Shown: positions 1-11,789, numbered from the stretch's first letter. The stretch is 64,000 nucleotides of DNA from Mycobacterium sp. 1274761.0 (GCF_001668615.1 NZ_LZMC01000062.1:124001-188000), one strand, 5' to 3'. The notes: generated from the sequence alone by a model not told the origin. A program made the numbers and translations.

Positions 1-1
1 C

Positions 2-400
2 GGCCGCGACCGCAGTGACTTCCAGGTGTCGTGCCCGCTTTTCGTGGTGACGGGCAATGACGACGCCGAGGTCGCCGCGAACGCCGCAGGCACGCGCAAG
101 CAGATCGCCTTCTATGCGTCGACGCCCGCCTACCGCAAAGTGCTCGAGCTGCATGGCTGGGGAGGATTACAGCCGGAGTTGCATCGGCTGTCCCACGCCG
201 GCGAATGGGATGCGATGGGCTCGCTGATCGACGACGCCATCCTCAACGAGTTCGCCGTGGTCGCGCCCGTCGACGAGGTCGCCAAAGCGATCCGCCACCG
301 GTGTGACGGGGTGATCGATCGCGTGCTGGTGGGTTTCCCGCCCTCGATTGACGAGGCCACCGTCACCACCGTGCTGCAGGAGATGAGGAGCCAAACGTGA
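2..400 (+). CDS. LLM-class F420-dependent oxidoreductase, C-terminal part
   Basis: The reading frame is open from base 2 and ends at 400, so only the last 132 residues are present and the start lies outside the window. The segment resembles the C-terminal end of the luciferase-like, probably F420-dependent TIM-barrel oxidoreductases that are very numerous in mycobacteria, including the stretch 'YASTPAYRKVLELHGWG' and a terminal 'VLVGFPP' strand. Its stop overlaps the next start as GTGA, so it is translationally coupled to the P450 downstream. The pair may oxidise the same compound, but the substrate cannot be read from sequence. The cofactor assignment rests on family resemblance only. Confidence 0.8.
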   Translation, partial: GRDRSDFQVSCPLFVVTGNDDAEVAANAAGTRKQIAFYASTPAYRKVLELHGWGGLQPELHRLSHAGEWDAMGSLIDDAILNEFAVVAPVDEVAKAIRHRCDGVIDRVLVGFPPSIDEATVTTVLQEMRSQT

Positions 401-1632
401 GTACGCCCATCATGGACGATGCCGCACGGGTATTCGCGACACCGCAGGCGTATACCGACGAGACGGCACTTCATTCGGCGCTGACGCATCTGCGTGCCAA
501 TGCGCCGGTGTCCTGGGTCGATGTCCCGTCCTACCAACCGTTTTGGGCGATCACCAAGCATGCCGACGTCATGGACATTGAGCGCGCCAACGAGCTGTTC
601 ACCAATTACCCGCGGCCGGTGCTGGTGCGCGCCGAGGACGACGAGCGCCAGGCCGCCATCGGCGTCCGCACGCTTATCCACATGGACGATCCGCAGCACC
701 GTGCCGTGCGGGCAATCGGCGCTGACTGGTTTCGGCCGAAAGCGATGCGGACGTTGAAGAATCGGGCCGACGAGCTCGCGAAGGTCTACGTCGACAAGAT
801 GGCCGATATCGGGCCCGAATGTGACTTCGTTCAACAGGTCGCTGTGAACTATCCGCTGTACATGATCATGTCGCTGCTCGGTGTGCCGGAATCGGACTTC
901 CCTCTGATGCTCAAGCTGACCCAGGAACTGTTTGGTAGCGACGACGACGAGTTCAAGCGGGGCACCGACGGCGCTGAACAGATATCCGCGCTGGTGGAAA
1001 TGTTCGAATATTTCACCGCGTTGACCGCTGAGCGGCGCCAAAACCCAACCGATGACCTGGCTTCGGCGATCGCCAACGCCACGGTCGACGGCGAGCCGCT
1101 GTCCGACATCGACACCATCTCCTATTACGCCATCATTGCCGCCGCAGGCCACGACACGACGAGTGCAACCATCTCCGGTGGCATGCTCGCGCTTATCGAG
1201 AACCCCGCAGAATTGGCGCGTCTCCACAACGATCTCGGGCTGATGCCGCTGGCGACCGAAGAGATGATTCGGTGGGTCACGCCCGTCAAGGCGTTCATGC
1301 GGACGGCGGTCGCGGACACCGCCGTTCGCGGCGTGCCGATCACAGCGGGGGAGTCGGTGCTGTTGTCCTACGCGTCAGGCAACCGTGACGAGGACGTGTT
1401 CGACGATCCGTTCCGCTTCGACGTGACGCGGGAACCCAACAAGCACATCGCGTTTGGCTACGGCGTCCACTTCTGCCTCGGCGCTGCACTTGCCCGCATG
1501 GAGGTGAACAGCTTCTTCACCGAGCTGTTGCCGCGACTCGAATCCGTGGAATTGGCCGGCGAACCGCAGCACGTGGCGACGACGTTCGTCGGTGGGCTCA
1601 AGCACCTCCCCATCCGGTACTCCCTTCGCTGA
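397..1632 (+). CDS. Cytochrome P450 (bacterial class I type)
   Basis: This is a 411-residue soluble haem monooxygenase of normal bacterial P450 length. Visible landmarks are the I-helix oxygen-activation motif AAGHDTT (residues 249-255), the K-helix ExxR (E289-R292) and the haem-binding loop FGYGVHFCLG with the thiolate ligand Cys360. It would need ferredoxin and ferredoxin reductase, which are not encoded nearby. The GTG start overlaps the stop of the upstream LLM oxidoreductase by four bases, so the two are co-translated. The sequence looks closest to the linalool- and steroid-hydroxylase-like mycobacterial P450 groups. I cannot assign a CYP number or substrate. Confidence 0.94.
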   Translation: MSTPIMDDAARVFATPQAYTDETALHSALTHLRANAPVSWVDVPSYQPFWAITKHADVMDIERANELFTNYPRPVLVRAEDDERQAAIGVRTLIHMDDPQHRAVRAIGADWFRPKAMRTLKNRADELAKVYVDKMADIGPECDFVQQVAVNYPLYMIMSLLGVPESDFPLMLKLTQELFGSDDDEFKRGTDGAEQISALVEMFEYFTALTAERRQNPTDDLASAIANATVDGEPLSDIDTISYYAIIAAAGHDTTSATISGGMLALIENPAELARLHNDLGLMPLATEEMIRWVTPVKAFMRTAVADTAVRGVPITAGESVLLSYASGNRDEDVFDDPFRFDVTREPNKHIAFGYGVHFCLGAALARMEVNSFFTELLPRLESVELAGEPQHVATTFVGGLKHLPIRYSLR

Positions 1633-1638
1633 AGCGTC

Positions 1639-1673
1639 GACGACCGCCTCGGGGATGAACCGAGGCGGCCGTC
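1639..1673. terminator. Bidirectional terminator hairpin between convergent genes
   Basis: A perfect 9-bp stem (CCGCCTCGG at 1644-1652 with CCGAGGCGG at 1660-1668, 7-nt loop) is extended by GACG/CGTC after one mismatch. It fills the 54-nt gap between the P450 and the convergent secreted-protein gene. There is no clear U-tract, as is common for mycobacterial terminators. Function is inferred from structure and position. Confidence 0.75.
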
Positions 1674-1686
1674 GGCAGGAGATTCG

Positions 1687-2286
1687 TTATATAGGCAGCG
1701 GAATCCAGATTCCGAAGAACCAGAAGCCCCACTGGTTATAGCCGGGATCCCAAATCGGCTGCTCTTGGAAACCGAAGTAGTTGATGGGCGGTGGCGGCGG
1801 ACCCCACGCCGGCGGCAGCGGTCCGTTCCATGCCGGTGGTGGCGGCGGCCCCAAGCCCCACGGCGGTGGCCCGTCGCCCCACGGCGCTCCGCGGAACCGC
1901 CCGCGCCAGTCGTTGTCCTGCGGGTTCCACGGCGGTCGCCAATCATGGTCACCCGGGCGGTTGAAATCTCCGGGTGGTGGCCCACCCGGGCCGCCGGGCC
2001 CGCGGAAGTCGCCGGGTCCGCCGGGTCCGCGGAAGTCGCCGGGACCACCAGGACCACCGGGGCCACCCGAGCCCCCGCCGGGACCGCGGACATTGCCCGG
2101 TGGCGGCCCGCCCGGCCCGCCATGGTCACCTCCGCCAGGGGGGCCACCGGAGCCCCCGCCGGGACCGCATTGCGCGCCAGGCGGACATGGCGGCGCAGCA
2201 TTGGCAATGCCTGCGCTCAGGCCGATGCCTGCGGCACCGATCGCGCACGTAATCGCCGCTCCCGCGACGACTTGACCGAGTTTCAT
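1687..2286 (-). CDS. Secreted collagen-like Gly/Pro-rich protein
   Basis: A 199-residue protein with a Sec signal peptide (positive start MKLGQ, hydrophobic core, probable cleavage after IANA before APPCPPG). The mature part opens with two cysteines, then a long low-complexity stretch of GPGG, GGPGG and GDFR units including a nine-residue repeat present twice in tandem. A tryptophan/proline-rich segment follows, and the protein closes with an aromatic and hydrophobic end (WGFWFFGIWIPLPI). It would be exported and perhaps surface-associated. Proline-rich exported proteins with an aromatic tail occur in mycobacteria, but no function is known to me. It stands alone between a P450 and cstA. Confidence 0.8.
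   Translation of the reverse strand: MKLGQVVAGAAITCAIGAAGIGLSAGIANAAPPCPPGAQCGPGGGSGGPPGGGDHGGPGGPPPGNVRGPGGGSGGPGGPGGPGDFRGPGGPGDFRGPGGPGGPPPGDFNRPGDHDWRPPWNPQDNDWRGRFRGAPWGDGPPPWGLGPPPPPAWNGPLPPAWGPPPPPINYFGFQEQPIWDPGYNQWGFWFFGIWIPLPI
2000..2053. repeat. 27-bp tandem coding repeat, two copies
   Basis: Two adjacent 27-bp units begin at 2000 and 2027 and share the 17-mer CCGCGGAAGTCGCCGGG, with a few differences in the rest of the unit. They encode the repeated nonapeptide GPGGPGDFR inside the Gly/Pro-rich secreted protein. Such an in-frame repeat can expand or contract by slippage. Confidence 0.8.
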
Positions 2287-2527
2287 TCGAGGCCTTTCAC
2301 GTCGATTGACGTCCCCAACCCGCGGTCGAGGTTAGGAAGGCAAAGTAAGAATCGGCTATGTCGTCGCTTTGAATGTGTTAGAGCGCTTGTTCAGCAGCAT
2401 CGCGGGTTGGGGTTGCTATCCGTCGCGTCGTGACGCATGCGCCAATATTCGCGTTCGGACAAGACGGGTTCGCCGGGGTGAGTGATCCTGCGGTGTTCCA
2501 GGTAGCGGCGGTAATGGTTGTCGCCCA

Positions 2528-4831
<2,304 letters not shown>

Positions 4832-4932
4832 AGTGCCCTCCCTCGATCACGGCGGAGTCTGGGTGCCTAGTGATCCTGTCAAAGCCGGTGCCGGGCCTGA
4901 AGGGGAATGGGTGAACATGCCCGAAATGGCGG

Positions 4933-6504
4933 CTATCCGCGCTCGTAGAGCGCTCGGACAGTGTCGATCGTGTCGGCTTCGGCGGGGGTCTTGTCGTCCC
5001 GGTAGCGCAGCACGCGGGCGAATCGAAGCGCCATACCGCCGGGGTAGCGTGACGATGTTTGCACGCCATCGAACGCGATCTCCACCACCTGCTCGGGGCG
5101 GACTTTGACCACCCAGCCGTCGGTCGGACCGTCGGCCAACTCGGTGAACCGGGCCGTCTGCCAGTCGAGCATGGCGTCGGTCATGCCTTTGAATGTCTTG
5201 CCCAGCATGACGAACCCGCCAGTTGCGGGATCGCGGGCGCCGAGGTGGATGTTGGACAGCTTGCCGGTGCGGCGGCCCGAGCCCCACTCGACAGCCAGCA
5301 CCACCAGGTCGAGAGTGTGGACCGGTTTGACCTTCAGCCAGCCCGCGCCGCGTCGGCCCGCCTCGTAGGGCGCCGACAGAGACTTGGCCATCACCCCTTC
5401 GTGCCCCGCGGCCAGCGTGGCATCCAAGAAGCGCTGAGCTGCAACGGAATCGGTGGTGAAGAGCCGATCGACGCGTTGAACCGGAGGCACGATGGCGTCG
5501 AGCATCGACAAGCGCTCGCGGGTCGGTTCATCGATCACGTCTGTGCCGTCGACGTGTAGGACGTCGAAGAAGAACACCGACAGCGGCTGCGCCGCACGGG
5601 CGGCCGCGATGTCCACACTGCGATCCTTTGCGCCGCGGCCACCGCCACGGCCGAACCGCGACGCGGTGATTTGAAACCGGTGCGGGCGGCCGTCGGGGCG
5701 CAAGGCGATTGCCTCGCCGTCGGCGATCAGATTCGTCACTGGAAGCGCGAGCGTCGCCTCGACGACCTCGGGCAGGCGCGCGGTGACGTCGTCGAGGCTT
5801 CGGGTGTAGATCGACACGTCGCTGCCCGAGCGGTGGATCTGCACGCGGGCCCCGTCGAGCTTGGCCTCGAATACGGCCTCCCCGCGGAGGCGTTCGAGAG
5901 CGTCGTCGACTCCGGTCGCCGTCTGCGCCAGCATCGGGCCGACGGGCTGACCGACGCGAAGCGTGAATCCTGACAGTGCCAGCTCCCCGCCGGTCAATGC
6001 GGCCGCCGCGACCCCGGGCAGGTCGCCGCCCAGCATCGCCGCGCGCCGAACGGCGGCAGCGGGCATGCGGGCCGCTTTCGCGACGGCGTCGGCCATGACC
6101 CCGGCAAGCGCGCCCTGGCGCAACTCGCCGCTGAGCAGCCGGCGCAGGAATGTCTGCTCGTCGTCGGTCGCAGCCGCGAACAGCTCGGTGACGAGCCCGG
6201 CGCGGCGGGCCTGGGAACCCTTGCCTGCGACGGCCCCGATCTCTGTGAACGCCGCGTCGACGACGCCGACCGTCAACGTCGGCTCTCGAGCGGGCTGCGG
6301 CAGTGACCGGAGTGCGGCCCAGCCGACGCCAATCTGGCGCTGCGGCAGCTCACCCGACAGCCATGAGACGACGACCGCCACCAGCCTGGCATCGCCGCTT
6401 TCGGCGACGGCCGACAGCAGCTCGGCGATCCGGGCAATCTTCGCCAGCCGTGCCGAAGATGCGCCGACTTCCGCCGATGCGGTAGCGACGTCGACCAACA
6501 ACAC
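4933..6504 (-). CDS. ligB: ATP-dependent DNA ligase LigB
   Basis: A 523-residue ATP-dependent ligase that seals nicks through a lysyl-AMP intermediate. The adenylation motif KLDGAR lies at 215-220 with K215 as the nucleophile. It is preceded by an N-terminal DNA-binding domain of about 200 residues and followed by the nucleotidyltransferase and OB-fold regions (for example [19 protein letters not shown]). This order matches mycobacterial LigB (Rv3062, about 507 residues). LigB is dispensable in mycobacteria because the NAD-dependent LigA is the replicative enzyme. The gene lies 27 nt downstream of the molybdopterin oxidoreductase on the same strand and may share its transcript. Confidence 0.95.
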   Translation of the reverse strand: MLLVDVATASAEVGASSARLAKIARIAELLSAVAESGDARLVAVVVSWLSGELPQRQIGVGWAALRSLPQPAREPTLTVGVVDAAFTEIGAVAGKGSQARRAGLVTELFAAATDDEQTFLRRLLSGELRQGALAGVMADAVAKAARMPAAAVRRAAMLGGDLPGVAAAALTGGELALSGFTLRVGQPVGPMLAQTATGVDDALERLRGEAVFEAKLDGARVQIHRSGSDVSIYTRSLDDVTARLPEVVEATLALPVTNLIADGEAIALRPDGRPHRFQITASRFGRGGGRGAKDRSVDIAAARAAQPLSVFFFDVLHVDGTDVIDEPTRERLSMLDAIVPPVQRVDRLFTTDSVAAQRFLDATLAAGHEGVMAKSLSAPYEAGRRGAGWLKVKPVHTLDLVVLAVEWGSGRRTGKLSNIHLGARDPATGGFVMLGKTFKGMTDAMLDWQTARFTELADGPTDGWVVKVRPEQVVEIAFDGVQTSSRYPGGMALRFARVLRYRDDKTPAEADTIDTVRALYERG

Positions 6505-6531
6505 GTCTCCACCTTGTCACGAAGGACGGGA

Positions 6532-8082
6532 TCACATGACGGCGAATGTCACCGAGTGCCAGCCGGAGGCGCCGTCGGGCACCGGATCGGCCCGCTGCTC
6601 GGTCTGTACCGCGCCGGTGTTGTCGGTGGCTCGCACCGTAATCGTGTGTGAGCCAGGGGCATCGGCATGCCACGGGAATCCCCACAGCCGCCACGTGTCG
6701 TTCGAATAAGCGGCTCCGAGTTGGGCCGGCCGCCACGGGCCGTCATCGATGCGCACCTCGACGGCCTTGACACCGCGGTTCTGCGCCCAGGCCACTCCGC
6801 CGAAGGTGACCGGGCCGCGGGCGACCTCCTGCCCGTTCTGCGGCACGTCAATGCGCGATGCCGTCTTGATCGGACCGCGCGGTGACCAGCCGAGCTTCGT
6901 CCAGTACGCCTGGGCCTTGTCGAACCGGGTGAGTTCGAGGTCGACGACCCACTTCGTCGCCGACACGTACCCGTACAGGCCCGGCACGACAAGCCGTGCG
7001 GGATAACCGTGTTCGGTGGGCAGCGGTTGACCGTTCATGGCGATCGCAAGCAGGGCGTCGCGTCCGTCGGTCAGCGCCTCGACCGGCGTACCCGCTGTGA
7101 ACCCGTCGCTCGAGGTCGACAGCACCATGTCGGCATCGGGCCGAACACCGGCCTCGGCCAACAGGTCTCGCAGCCGGTAGCCCGTCCAGCTCGCGTTCGA
7201 GATGAGGTCGCCGCCGACCGGGTTGGACACACAGGTCAGCGTCACGACCTTCTCGACCACCTCGAAGCGCCGCAGATCCTCGAAGGCATAAGTGACTTCG
7301 CGATCGACCATGCCATGGATTCTCAGATGCCAGTTGGCGCGGCTGAGCTGCGGCACGGACAGCGCCGTGTCAATCCGGTAGAAGTCGTTGTTGTTGGTGA
7401 CAAATGATGGCAGCGCAACACCTTTCGGCTGTACCGTCGGTGGGATGGGCGGTGCCGCGACATCGGCGGCGGGCAGTGAGAACGCCTCGCGGTCACCGGC
7501 AACCGATGTCCTGGCCCTGGACACCACGACACCGATGACGCCGGTCAGCGCGCCCCCGGCGAGCAGCCCCAGTGTCACCAGCGACAGTCGGCGACCGTGA
7601 TCGGGAACGTCGGGGTCCTCGGAAGCAGGTTCATCGGTGATCCTGCCCGAGGCCAACAGGCGCAGCACCGCGACGCCGCACAGGGTGCCGATCACGGTGG
7701 GCACGATGTGGACAATCGACGCGCCCGTGCGGGACAACACCGCGGCGCAGCCAGCGAGCCCGGCGAGCACGATCGCCGCGCTGCCGATCGGGATGCGGCG
7801 CCGCTCCAGTGAGCCGGCGACCGCGGCGATGAGTGCGATCACGGCCAGCACCAGAAGCGATAACGCGAGCTTGTCGGCGGTGCCGAACGTCGTGATCGCC
7901 CATTCCTTCACCGGTCCGGGCGTCAGATCGATGACCGTCGACCCGATGGCGGTGCGCGAGTCCGATTGCGGGCCGACGAACGCGGCCATGAGCTGGGTCA
8001 CCCCGAGCGCGACCGCAGCCGCCGCAATCCCTGCCATCGCACGAACGCCGCTTGACGCCATGCTGGCCAAGGTACCGATCAA
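6532..8082 (-). CDS. Membrane-anchored molybdopterin oxidoreductase (sulfite-oxidase fold)
   Basis: A 516-residue protein with about five N-terminal transmembrane helices (roughly residues 13-190) followed by an extracytoplasmic sulfite-oxidase-type molybdopterin domain (about 230-410). Cys284 in LTCVSNPVGG is the expected molybdenum ligand. A C-terminal Mo-cofactor dimerisation immunoglobulin-like domain covers about 415-516 (VTFGGVAWAQNRGVKAVEVR). The family includes YedY-like enzymes, but the fused membrane part makes this a membrane-tethered oxidoreductase of unknown substrate. It is divergent from the SDR at 8160 and heads a minus-strand string with ligB. Confidence 0.9.
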   Translation of the reverse strand: MIGTLASMASSGVRAMAGIAAAAVALGVTQLMAAFVGPQSDSRTAIGSTVIDLTPGPVKEWAITTFGTADKLALSLLVLAVIALIAAVAGSLERRRIPIGSAAIVLAGLAGCAAVLSRTGASIVHIVPTVIGTLCGVAVLRLLASGRITDEPASEDPDVPDHGRRLSLVTLGLLAGGALTGVIGVVVSRARTSVAGDREAFSLPAADVAAPPIPPTVQPKGVALPSFVTNNNDFYRIDTALSVPQLSRANWHLRIHGMVDREVTYAFEDLRRFEVVEKVVTLTCVSNPVGGDLISNASWTGYRLRDLLAEAGVRPDADMVLSTSSDGFTAGTPVEALTDGRDALLAIAMNGQPLPTEHGYPARLVVPGLYGYVSATKWVVDLELTRFDKAQAYWTKLGWSPRGPIKTASRIDVPQNGQEVARGPVTFGGVAWAQNRGVKAVEVRIDDGPWRPAQLGAAYSNDTWRLWGFPWHADAPGSHTITVRATDNTGAVQTEQRADPVPDGASGWHSVTFAVM

Positions 8083-8159
8083 GCGACCCGAAAGCCTTAC
8101 CCGAAAACGGCGTCGGTAGGTTCCTTTACGAATTGAGCACTTTTTGGAAAGGGAGCCAG

Positions 8160-8927
8160 ATGGAGATCGCGGGTAAGAAGGCCGTCATCGTGGGCGGCGC
8201 ATCCGGGTTCGGCAAGGCGACAGCCGAGGCGTTGGCCCAGCGTGGTGCCAGCGTCGCGATCCTGGACCGGCCGCAGTCGAAGGGTAAAGAGGTCGCCGAT
8301 GCGATTGGCGGCACCTTCCACGAGGTGGACGTCACCGACTTCGAGGGCACCGAGACGGTCCTGAACGACGCCATCGAGGCGCTCGGGGGCCTGCACATCG
8401 CCGTCACGACAGCGGGTGGCGGCAAGGGTGAGCGCACCATCAGCAAGGAGGGTCCGCACAGCCTGGACTCTTTCCGCCAGGGCATCGACCTCAACCTCAT
8501 CGGCACCTTCAACGTGAGCCGGTTGGCCGCCTGGGCGATGAGCAAGAACGACCCGGTTGATGACGAGGCCGAAGAACGCGGCGTCATCATCAACACCGCA
8601 TCGATCGCGGCGTTCGAGGGCCAGATCGGACAGGTCGCCTATACCGCTTCCAAGGCCGCCATCGCCGGGATGTGCCTGACGATGGCGCGCGATCTCGGCA
8701 GCCTCGGCATCCGGGTGCTGGCCATCGCGCCGAGCCTGTTCGCCACCGGATTGACCGAAGGCATTCCCGACGAGTTCGCCAAGGTGCTGACCAAGGACGC
8801 CGCGTTCCCGAAGCGGCTGGGCAAGCCGGAGGAGTACGCGAAGCTGGCGGTCGCCATCGTCGAGAACGCGATGCTCAACGGCCAGTGCCTCCGGTTGGAC
8901 GGCGGTCAGCGCTTCGCACCCAAGTAG
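8160..8927 (+). CDS. SDR dehydrogenase, HSD10/3-hydroxyacyl-CoA dehydrogenase-like
   Basis: A 255-residue classical short-chain dehydrogenase. The NAD-binding motif GGASGFG is at 12-18, and the catalytic Ser148, Tyr161 and Lys165 (YTASK) are all in place. The closing RLDGGQRFAPK tail and the inserted loop around residues 125-145 resemble type-2 3-hydroxyacyl-CoA dehydrogenases of the HSD17B10 group, so a role in beta-oxidation or steroid metabolism is likely. The ATG at 8160 is preceded by AAAGGGAG and aligns with the family start; an upstream extension would be artefactual. Confidence 0.92.
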   Translation: MEIAGKKAVIVGGASGFGKATAEALAQRGASVAILDRPQSKGKEVADAIGGTFHEVDVTDFEGTETVLNDAIEALGGLHIAVTTAGGGKGERTISKEGPHSLDSFRQGIDLNLIGTFNVSRLAAWAMSKNDPVDDEAEERGVIINTASIAAFEGQIGQVAYTASKAAIAGMCLTMARDLGSLGIRVLAIAPSLFATGLTEGIPDEFAKVLTKDAAFPKRLGKPEEYAKLAVAIVENAMLNGQCLRLDGGQRFAPK

Positions 8928-9014
8928 CGGCGGCTTCGGCGTGGCTGGTTGCGGTGACCGCGATCATCCACGCCGAAATCGCAATACTGTGTCGGTCCGG
9001 ACTAATGTTTGCGC

Positions 9015-9230
9015 ATGCAAATTCACGCGTGGTCCGTGGACTGTCAGGCCGACGCCTACACCAGCACGTACCACATCTCGCCGGGCGACCTCGACGAAGG
9101 CATCAAGGCGCTGTTGGTCTTTCGCGGCGAGGGCGACACAGAGCAGCAGGGCGCGGGATTTGTGCGGGTCCGCGCATTCCGCGAAGGCGTCATGAACGGA
9201 GCCCAGTCCTGCGTGACCTACCAGGGGTGA
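9015..9230 (+). CDS. Small conserved hypothetical protein
   Basis: A 71-residue protein starting MQIHAWSVDCQADAY, with no signal peptide or membrane segment. Its composition is that of a small globular alpha/beta protein (HISPGDLDEGIKALLVFRGEG). It abuts the following phosphotransferase gene with no spacer (stop ends at 9230, next ATG at 9231), so the two are probably co-transcribed. I do not recognise a function. Confidence 0.65.
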   Translation: MQIHAWSVDCQADAYTSTYHISPGDLDEGIKALLVFRGEGDTEQQGAGFVRVRAFREGVMNGAQSCVTYQG

Positions 9231-10334
9231 ATGCGTATGGGTCCGCGGCCTGACACCATGTCACCCATGCCCGCTGACGCGCAGCCCCTGCCGACCCTGA
9301 GCGAAACCGACCAGTCCGCGCTGCAGGACTGGCTGCGACGGCACGGGATCGGCGAGATCGTCACCGATGTCGAGCCGCTGACCGGCGGCACCCAGAACAT
9401 CGTCGTGCGGGTGCACGTCGACGGGCGCCCGATGGTGCTGCGGCGACCGCCCCTGCATCCACGGCCGACCAGCGACAAGACGATGCTGCGTGAAATCGCC
9501 GCACTGCGCACGCTGGCGGGCACCGACGTCCCGCACCCCGGTTTCATCGCCGCGTGTGAAGACCTCGACGTGCTCGGTGTCGTGTTCTACCTGATGGAGG
9601 AAATCGACGGTTTCAACCCCGGCAGCGACATGGCCGAGGCCTATGTCCGCGACAAGAGCATGCGGCACGACGTGGGGCTGTCCTATGCGGCCAGCCTCGC
9701 ACAACTGGGCAACGCCCCGTGGGAGGGTAAGCCGCTCGCCGAGCTGAGGCGGCCGGGATCCTTTCTGGCGCGCCAGGTTCCGCAGTTTCTGCGGTTGCTC
9801 GAGAGCTACCGGCACGACCGGTACGACCCAGCATCGCTTGCCGTCGGTGATCTCGCGGACTGGTTGCAGACCAACCTTCCGCCCGACAGCGAGCCGGGAA
9901 TCATGCATGGTGACCCGCACCTGAGCAATGTTCTGCTGCGGCGCGACAGGCCGGAGCTGGCGGCATTCGTCGACTGGGAGATGTGCACGGTCGGCGATCC
10001 GCTCCTGGACCTCGGCTGGATGCTGATCTGCTGGCCGCTGGACACAAACGCCATCACCGCCGGCGCAATGCTGGCGGCGCTTGGCGGTCTGGCGACCCGA
10101 CGGGAGCTGCTGGAGGCGTACTGGGCCGCCGGGGGACGTGAGACGCCGCGGCTGGATTGGTACGTCGCGATGGCCTGTTTCAAGCTGGGCGTGGTCATCG
10201 AGGGCACGTGGTCGCGGTACCTGATGGGCAAGGCCAGTCGAGAGGCGGGCGAAGCGCTGCATGCCAACGCGCAGAATCTGATCCACTTGGGGACCCGGGT
10301 AGCCAAGGGCGACAGCCCCTTTCAGCTGGACTAG
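9231..10334 (+). CDS. APH-fold phosphotransferase family protein (ACAD10-like)
   Basis: A 367-residue kinase-like protein with the aminoglycoside-phosphotransferase fold. Visible are a glycine-containing N-lobe strand (LTGGTQNIVVR), the Brenner-type catalytic loop HGDPHLSNVLL (226-236) and the metal-binding DWE (248-250). Such proteins in mycobacteria are usually near acyl-CoA metabolism genes and resemble the kinase domain of ACAD10, suggesting phosphorylation of a hydroxyacyl-type metabolite rather than antibiotic resistance. The start could be 9231 or an internal ATG at 9258. Its stop overlaps the convergent TSUP gene by four bases (CTAG). Confidence 0.88.
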   Translation: MRMGPRPDTMSPMPADAQPLPTLSETDQSALQDWLRRHGIGEIVTDVEPLTGGTQNIVVRVHVDGRPMVLRRPPLHPRPTSDKTMLREIAALRTLAGTDVPHPGFIAACEDLDVLGVVFYLMEEIDGFNPGSDMAEAYVRDKSMRHDVGLSYAASLAQLGNAPWEGKPLAELRRPGSFLARQVPQFLRLLESYRHDRYDPASLAVGDLADWLQTNLPPDSEPGIMHGDPHLSNVLLRRDRPELAAFVDWEMCTVGDPLLDLGWMLICWPLDTNAITAGAMLAALGGLATRRELLEAYWAAGGRETPRLDWYVAMACFKLGVVIEGTWSRYLMGKASREAGEALHANAQNLIHLGTRVAKGDSPFQLD

Positions 10335-11074
10335 CCGTAGGCGTCGAGCCCCAGCTTGAGGGCCAACGCCAGACCCGCAGCCCCGATCAACACCCGGAGC
10401 GGACCTGCGGGCGCATGTCGTACCACCACGGGACCCAGTCGCGAACCCACCAGACAACCCGCTCCGAGCGCGATGACCGCGAGCCAGTGCACGGGTGCAC
10501 ACACCGAGAAGATCAGCGCAGCAACAGAATTGGAGACACCGAGCGCCACATTTTTGCCTGCGTTGGCGACGGCGAGCGTGGTCCGCTCCGCATGCAGAAA
10601 TAATGCGATCAGCAGAACCCCGGCGGCGGCCCCGAAGTAGCCGCCGTAGATACATATCAGGAAGACGACGACAAACGCCAACCGGTATCGCCGCTGGCTT
10701 GATGCACTGTTGGTGGTCCGCGGCAGCAGAATCACCACTGAGGCGAGGCCGAGCAGGATCGGTACCACCCGCTCGAAACCCTCGCTGGGCGTCGACAACA
10801 GCAGTACTGCGCCGAGGATTCCCCCGGCGACGGCGGCGGGCACGATGCGCTTGACCCAATCCGACCGGCCGAGGAGTTCGGGATGTGAACCCCACACCGA
10901 GCCGATGCCGTTGAACACCACCGCGACAGTGTTCGTGACGTTCGCGGTGACGGGCGGCAGACCAACCATCAGCAGAGCGGGATACGTGGCCACCGACGCC
11001 AGTCCAGCGATGCTGCCGGTCAACCCTCCAGCGATGCCGGCGGCAGCGAGGAAGGCAGCTTCCCACCAATTCAT
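10331..11074 (-). CDS. TSUP (TauE/SafE) family membrane permease
   Basis: A 247-residue polytopic membrane protein with about seven to eight hydrophobic helices. It begins MNWWEAAFLAAAGIAGG and has the internal-repeat Gly-rich segments typical of TauE/SafE exporters (TNTVAVVFNGIGSVWG and GGYFGAAAGVLLIA). Family members move sulfite, sulfoacetate or other organic anions across the inner membrane. The start at 11074 is preferred because upstream in-frame sequence is polar and membrane-unlike. The substrate is not predictable. Confidence 0.88.
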   Translation of the reverse strand: MNWWEAAFLAAAGIAGGLTGSIAGLASVATYPALLMVGLPPVTANVTNTVAVVFNGIGSVWGSHPELLGRSDWVKRIVPAAVAGGILGAVLLLSTPSEGFERVVPILLGLASVVILLPRTTNSASSQRRYRLAFVVVFLICIYGGYFGAAAGVLLIALFLHAERTTLAVANAGKNVALGVSNSVAALIFSVCAPVHWLAVIALGAGCLVGSRLGPVVVRHAPAGPLRVLIGAAGLALALKLGLDAYG

Positions 11075-11132
11075 TTGAGCGATATCGTGCCTGGCCGCCC
11101 GATCCGGCGTCGCAAGCGCCCCGAGCGATCCG

Positions 11133-11789
11133 CTATCCGGCCACCCGCTGGTGCGCGGTGAGCAGCAACTGGTCGGCTCGCGCTCGGACGTCTGCCGGGA
11201 TGTTGAGCCGGCCGGTGTAGTCCTCGACGATCTGCCCAACCAGCTTGCGTAGCTTGGTGTTTGTCTCCTGCGAACGCCACACCATGATGTCGAACGCATG
11301 CTCGGCCGAGATGCCGTACACGGCCATCAAAATGCCTTTCGCCTGTTCGATCTGTGACCGATGCTTGGTGAAGTCAGCGATAGCGGCATTCATGGTCTCC
11401 TCAGTGGCGATATCGCTGAGGTCGACGTAGAAGCCTTGACTGCCCACCACCGCACCATCGTCGCCGCGGAGCTGCTCGGCCACGACCAGCACGCTATGGG
11501 TTCGGCCCGCCGTGTCAACGATGCGATGCCGGCTGCTGAACGCGTCGCCCTGCTTTGCCATTGCGTCGATCAGCTGCGCGACCTTGGCGGCGTCGTCAGG
11601 ATGCTTATGCGACAACACCAGCGCCGTGGTCGGTTCGACCGTCGACGGCGCGTAGCCATGCATGCGCGCGACTGCGTCGGACCACTCCCACCGGTCGTCG
11701 TCGCGAAAATAACGGAAAGCGCCGACCCGGTTGGTCGGCCTGATCGCTGTGTTGTCTGCATCAGCGCTGCAACTTCTCAACGCACCCAC
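11133..11789 (-). CDS. PAS-ANTAR domain antiterminator-type regulator
   Basis: A 218-residue protein with an N-terminal PAS sensor (about 25-125, RVGAFRYFRDDDRWEWSD) and a C-terminal ANTAR RNA-binding domain (about 138-192, RSQIEQAKGILMAVYGIS). ANTAR proteins bind paired hexaloop RNA stems and prevent transcription termination; PAS-ANTAR versions are frequent in mycobacteria. The PAS domain probably senses a small ligand or redox state, but no ligand is indicated. The gene stands alone, divergent from the LeuA-domain gene. The start is uncertain by a few residues. Confidence 0.9.
   Translation of the reverse strand: MGALRSCSADADNTAIRPTNRVGAFRYFRDDDRWEWSDAVARMHGYAPSTVEPTTALVLSHKHPDDAAKVAQLIDAMAKQGDAFSSRHRIVDTAGRTHSVLVVAEQLRGDDGAVVGSQGFYVDLSDIATEETMNAAIADFTKHRSQIEQAKGILMAVYGISAEHAFDIMVWRSQETNTKLRKLVGQIVEDYTGRLNIPADVRARADQLLLTAHQRVAG

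Noticed and set aside
1765-2433. Plus-strand Gly/Pro-rich open frames over the secreted protein gene
   Set aside because: The repeat DNA gives Gly/Pro-rich translations on both strands. Only the minus strand has a signal peptide and a sensible start.
9261-11069. Very long minus-strand open frame (about 600 codons)
   Set aside because: It is antisense to the phosphotransferase and out of frame with the TSUP gene; the translation is Arg/His/Gln-rich and has no recognisable domain, as expected in high-GC DNA.
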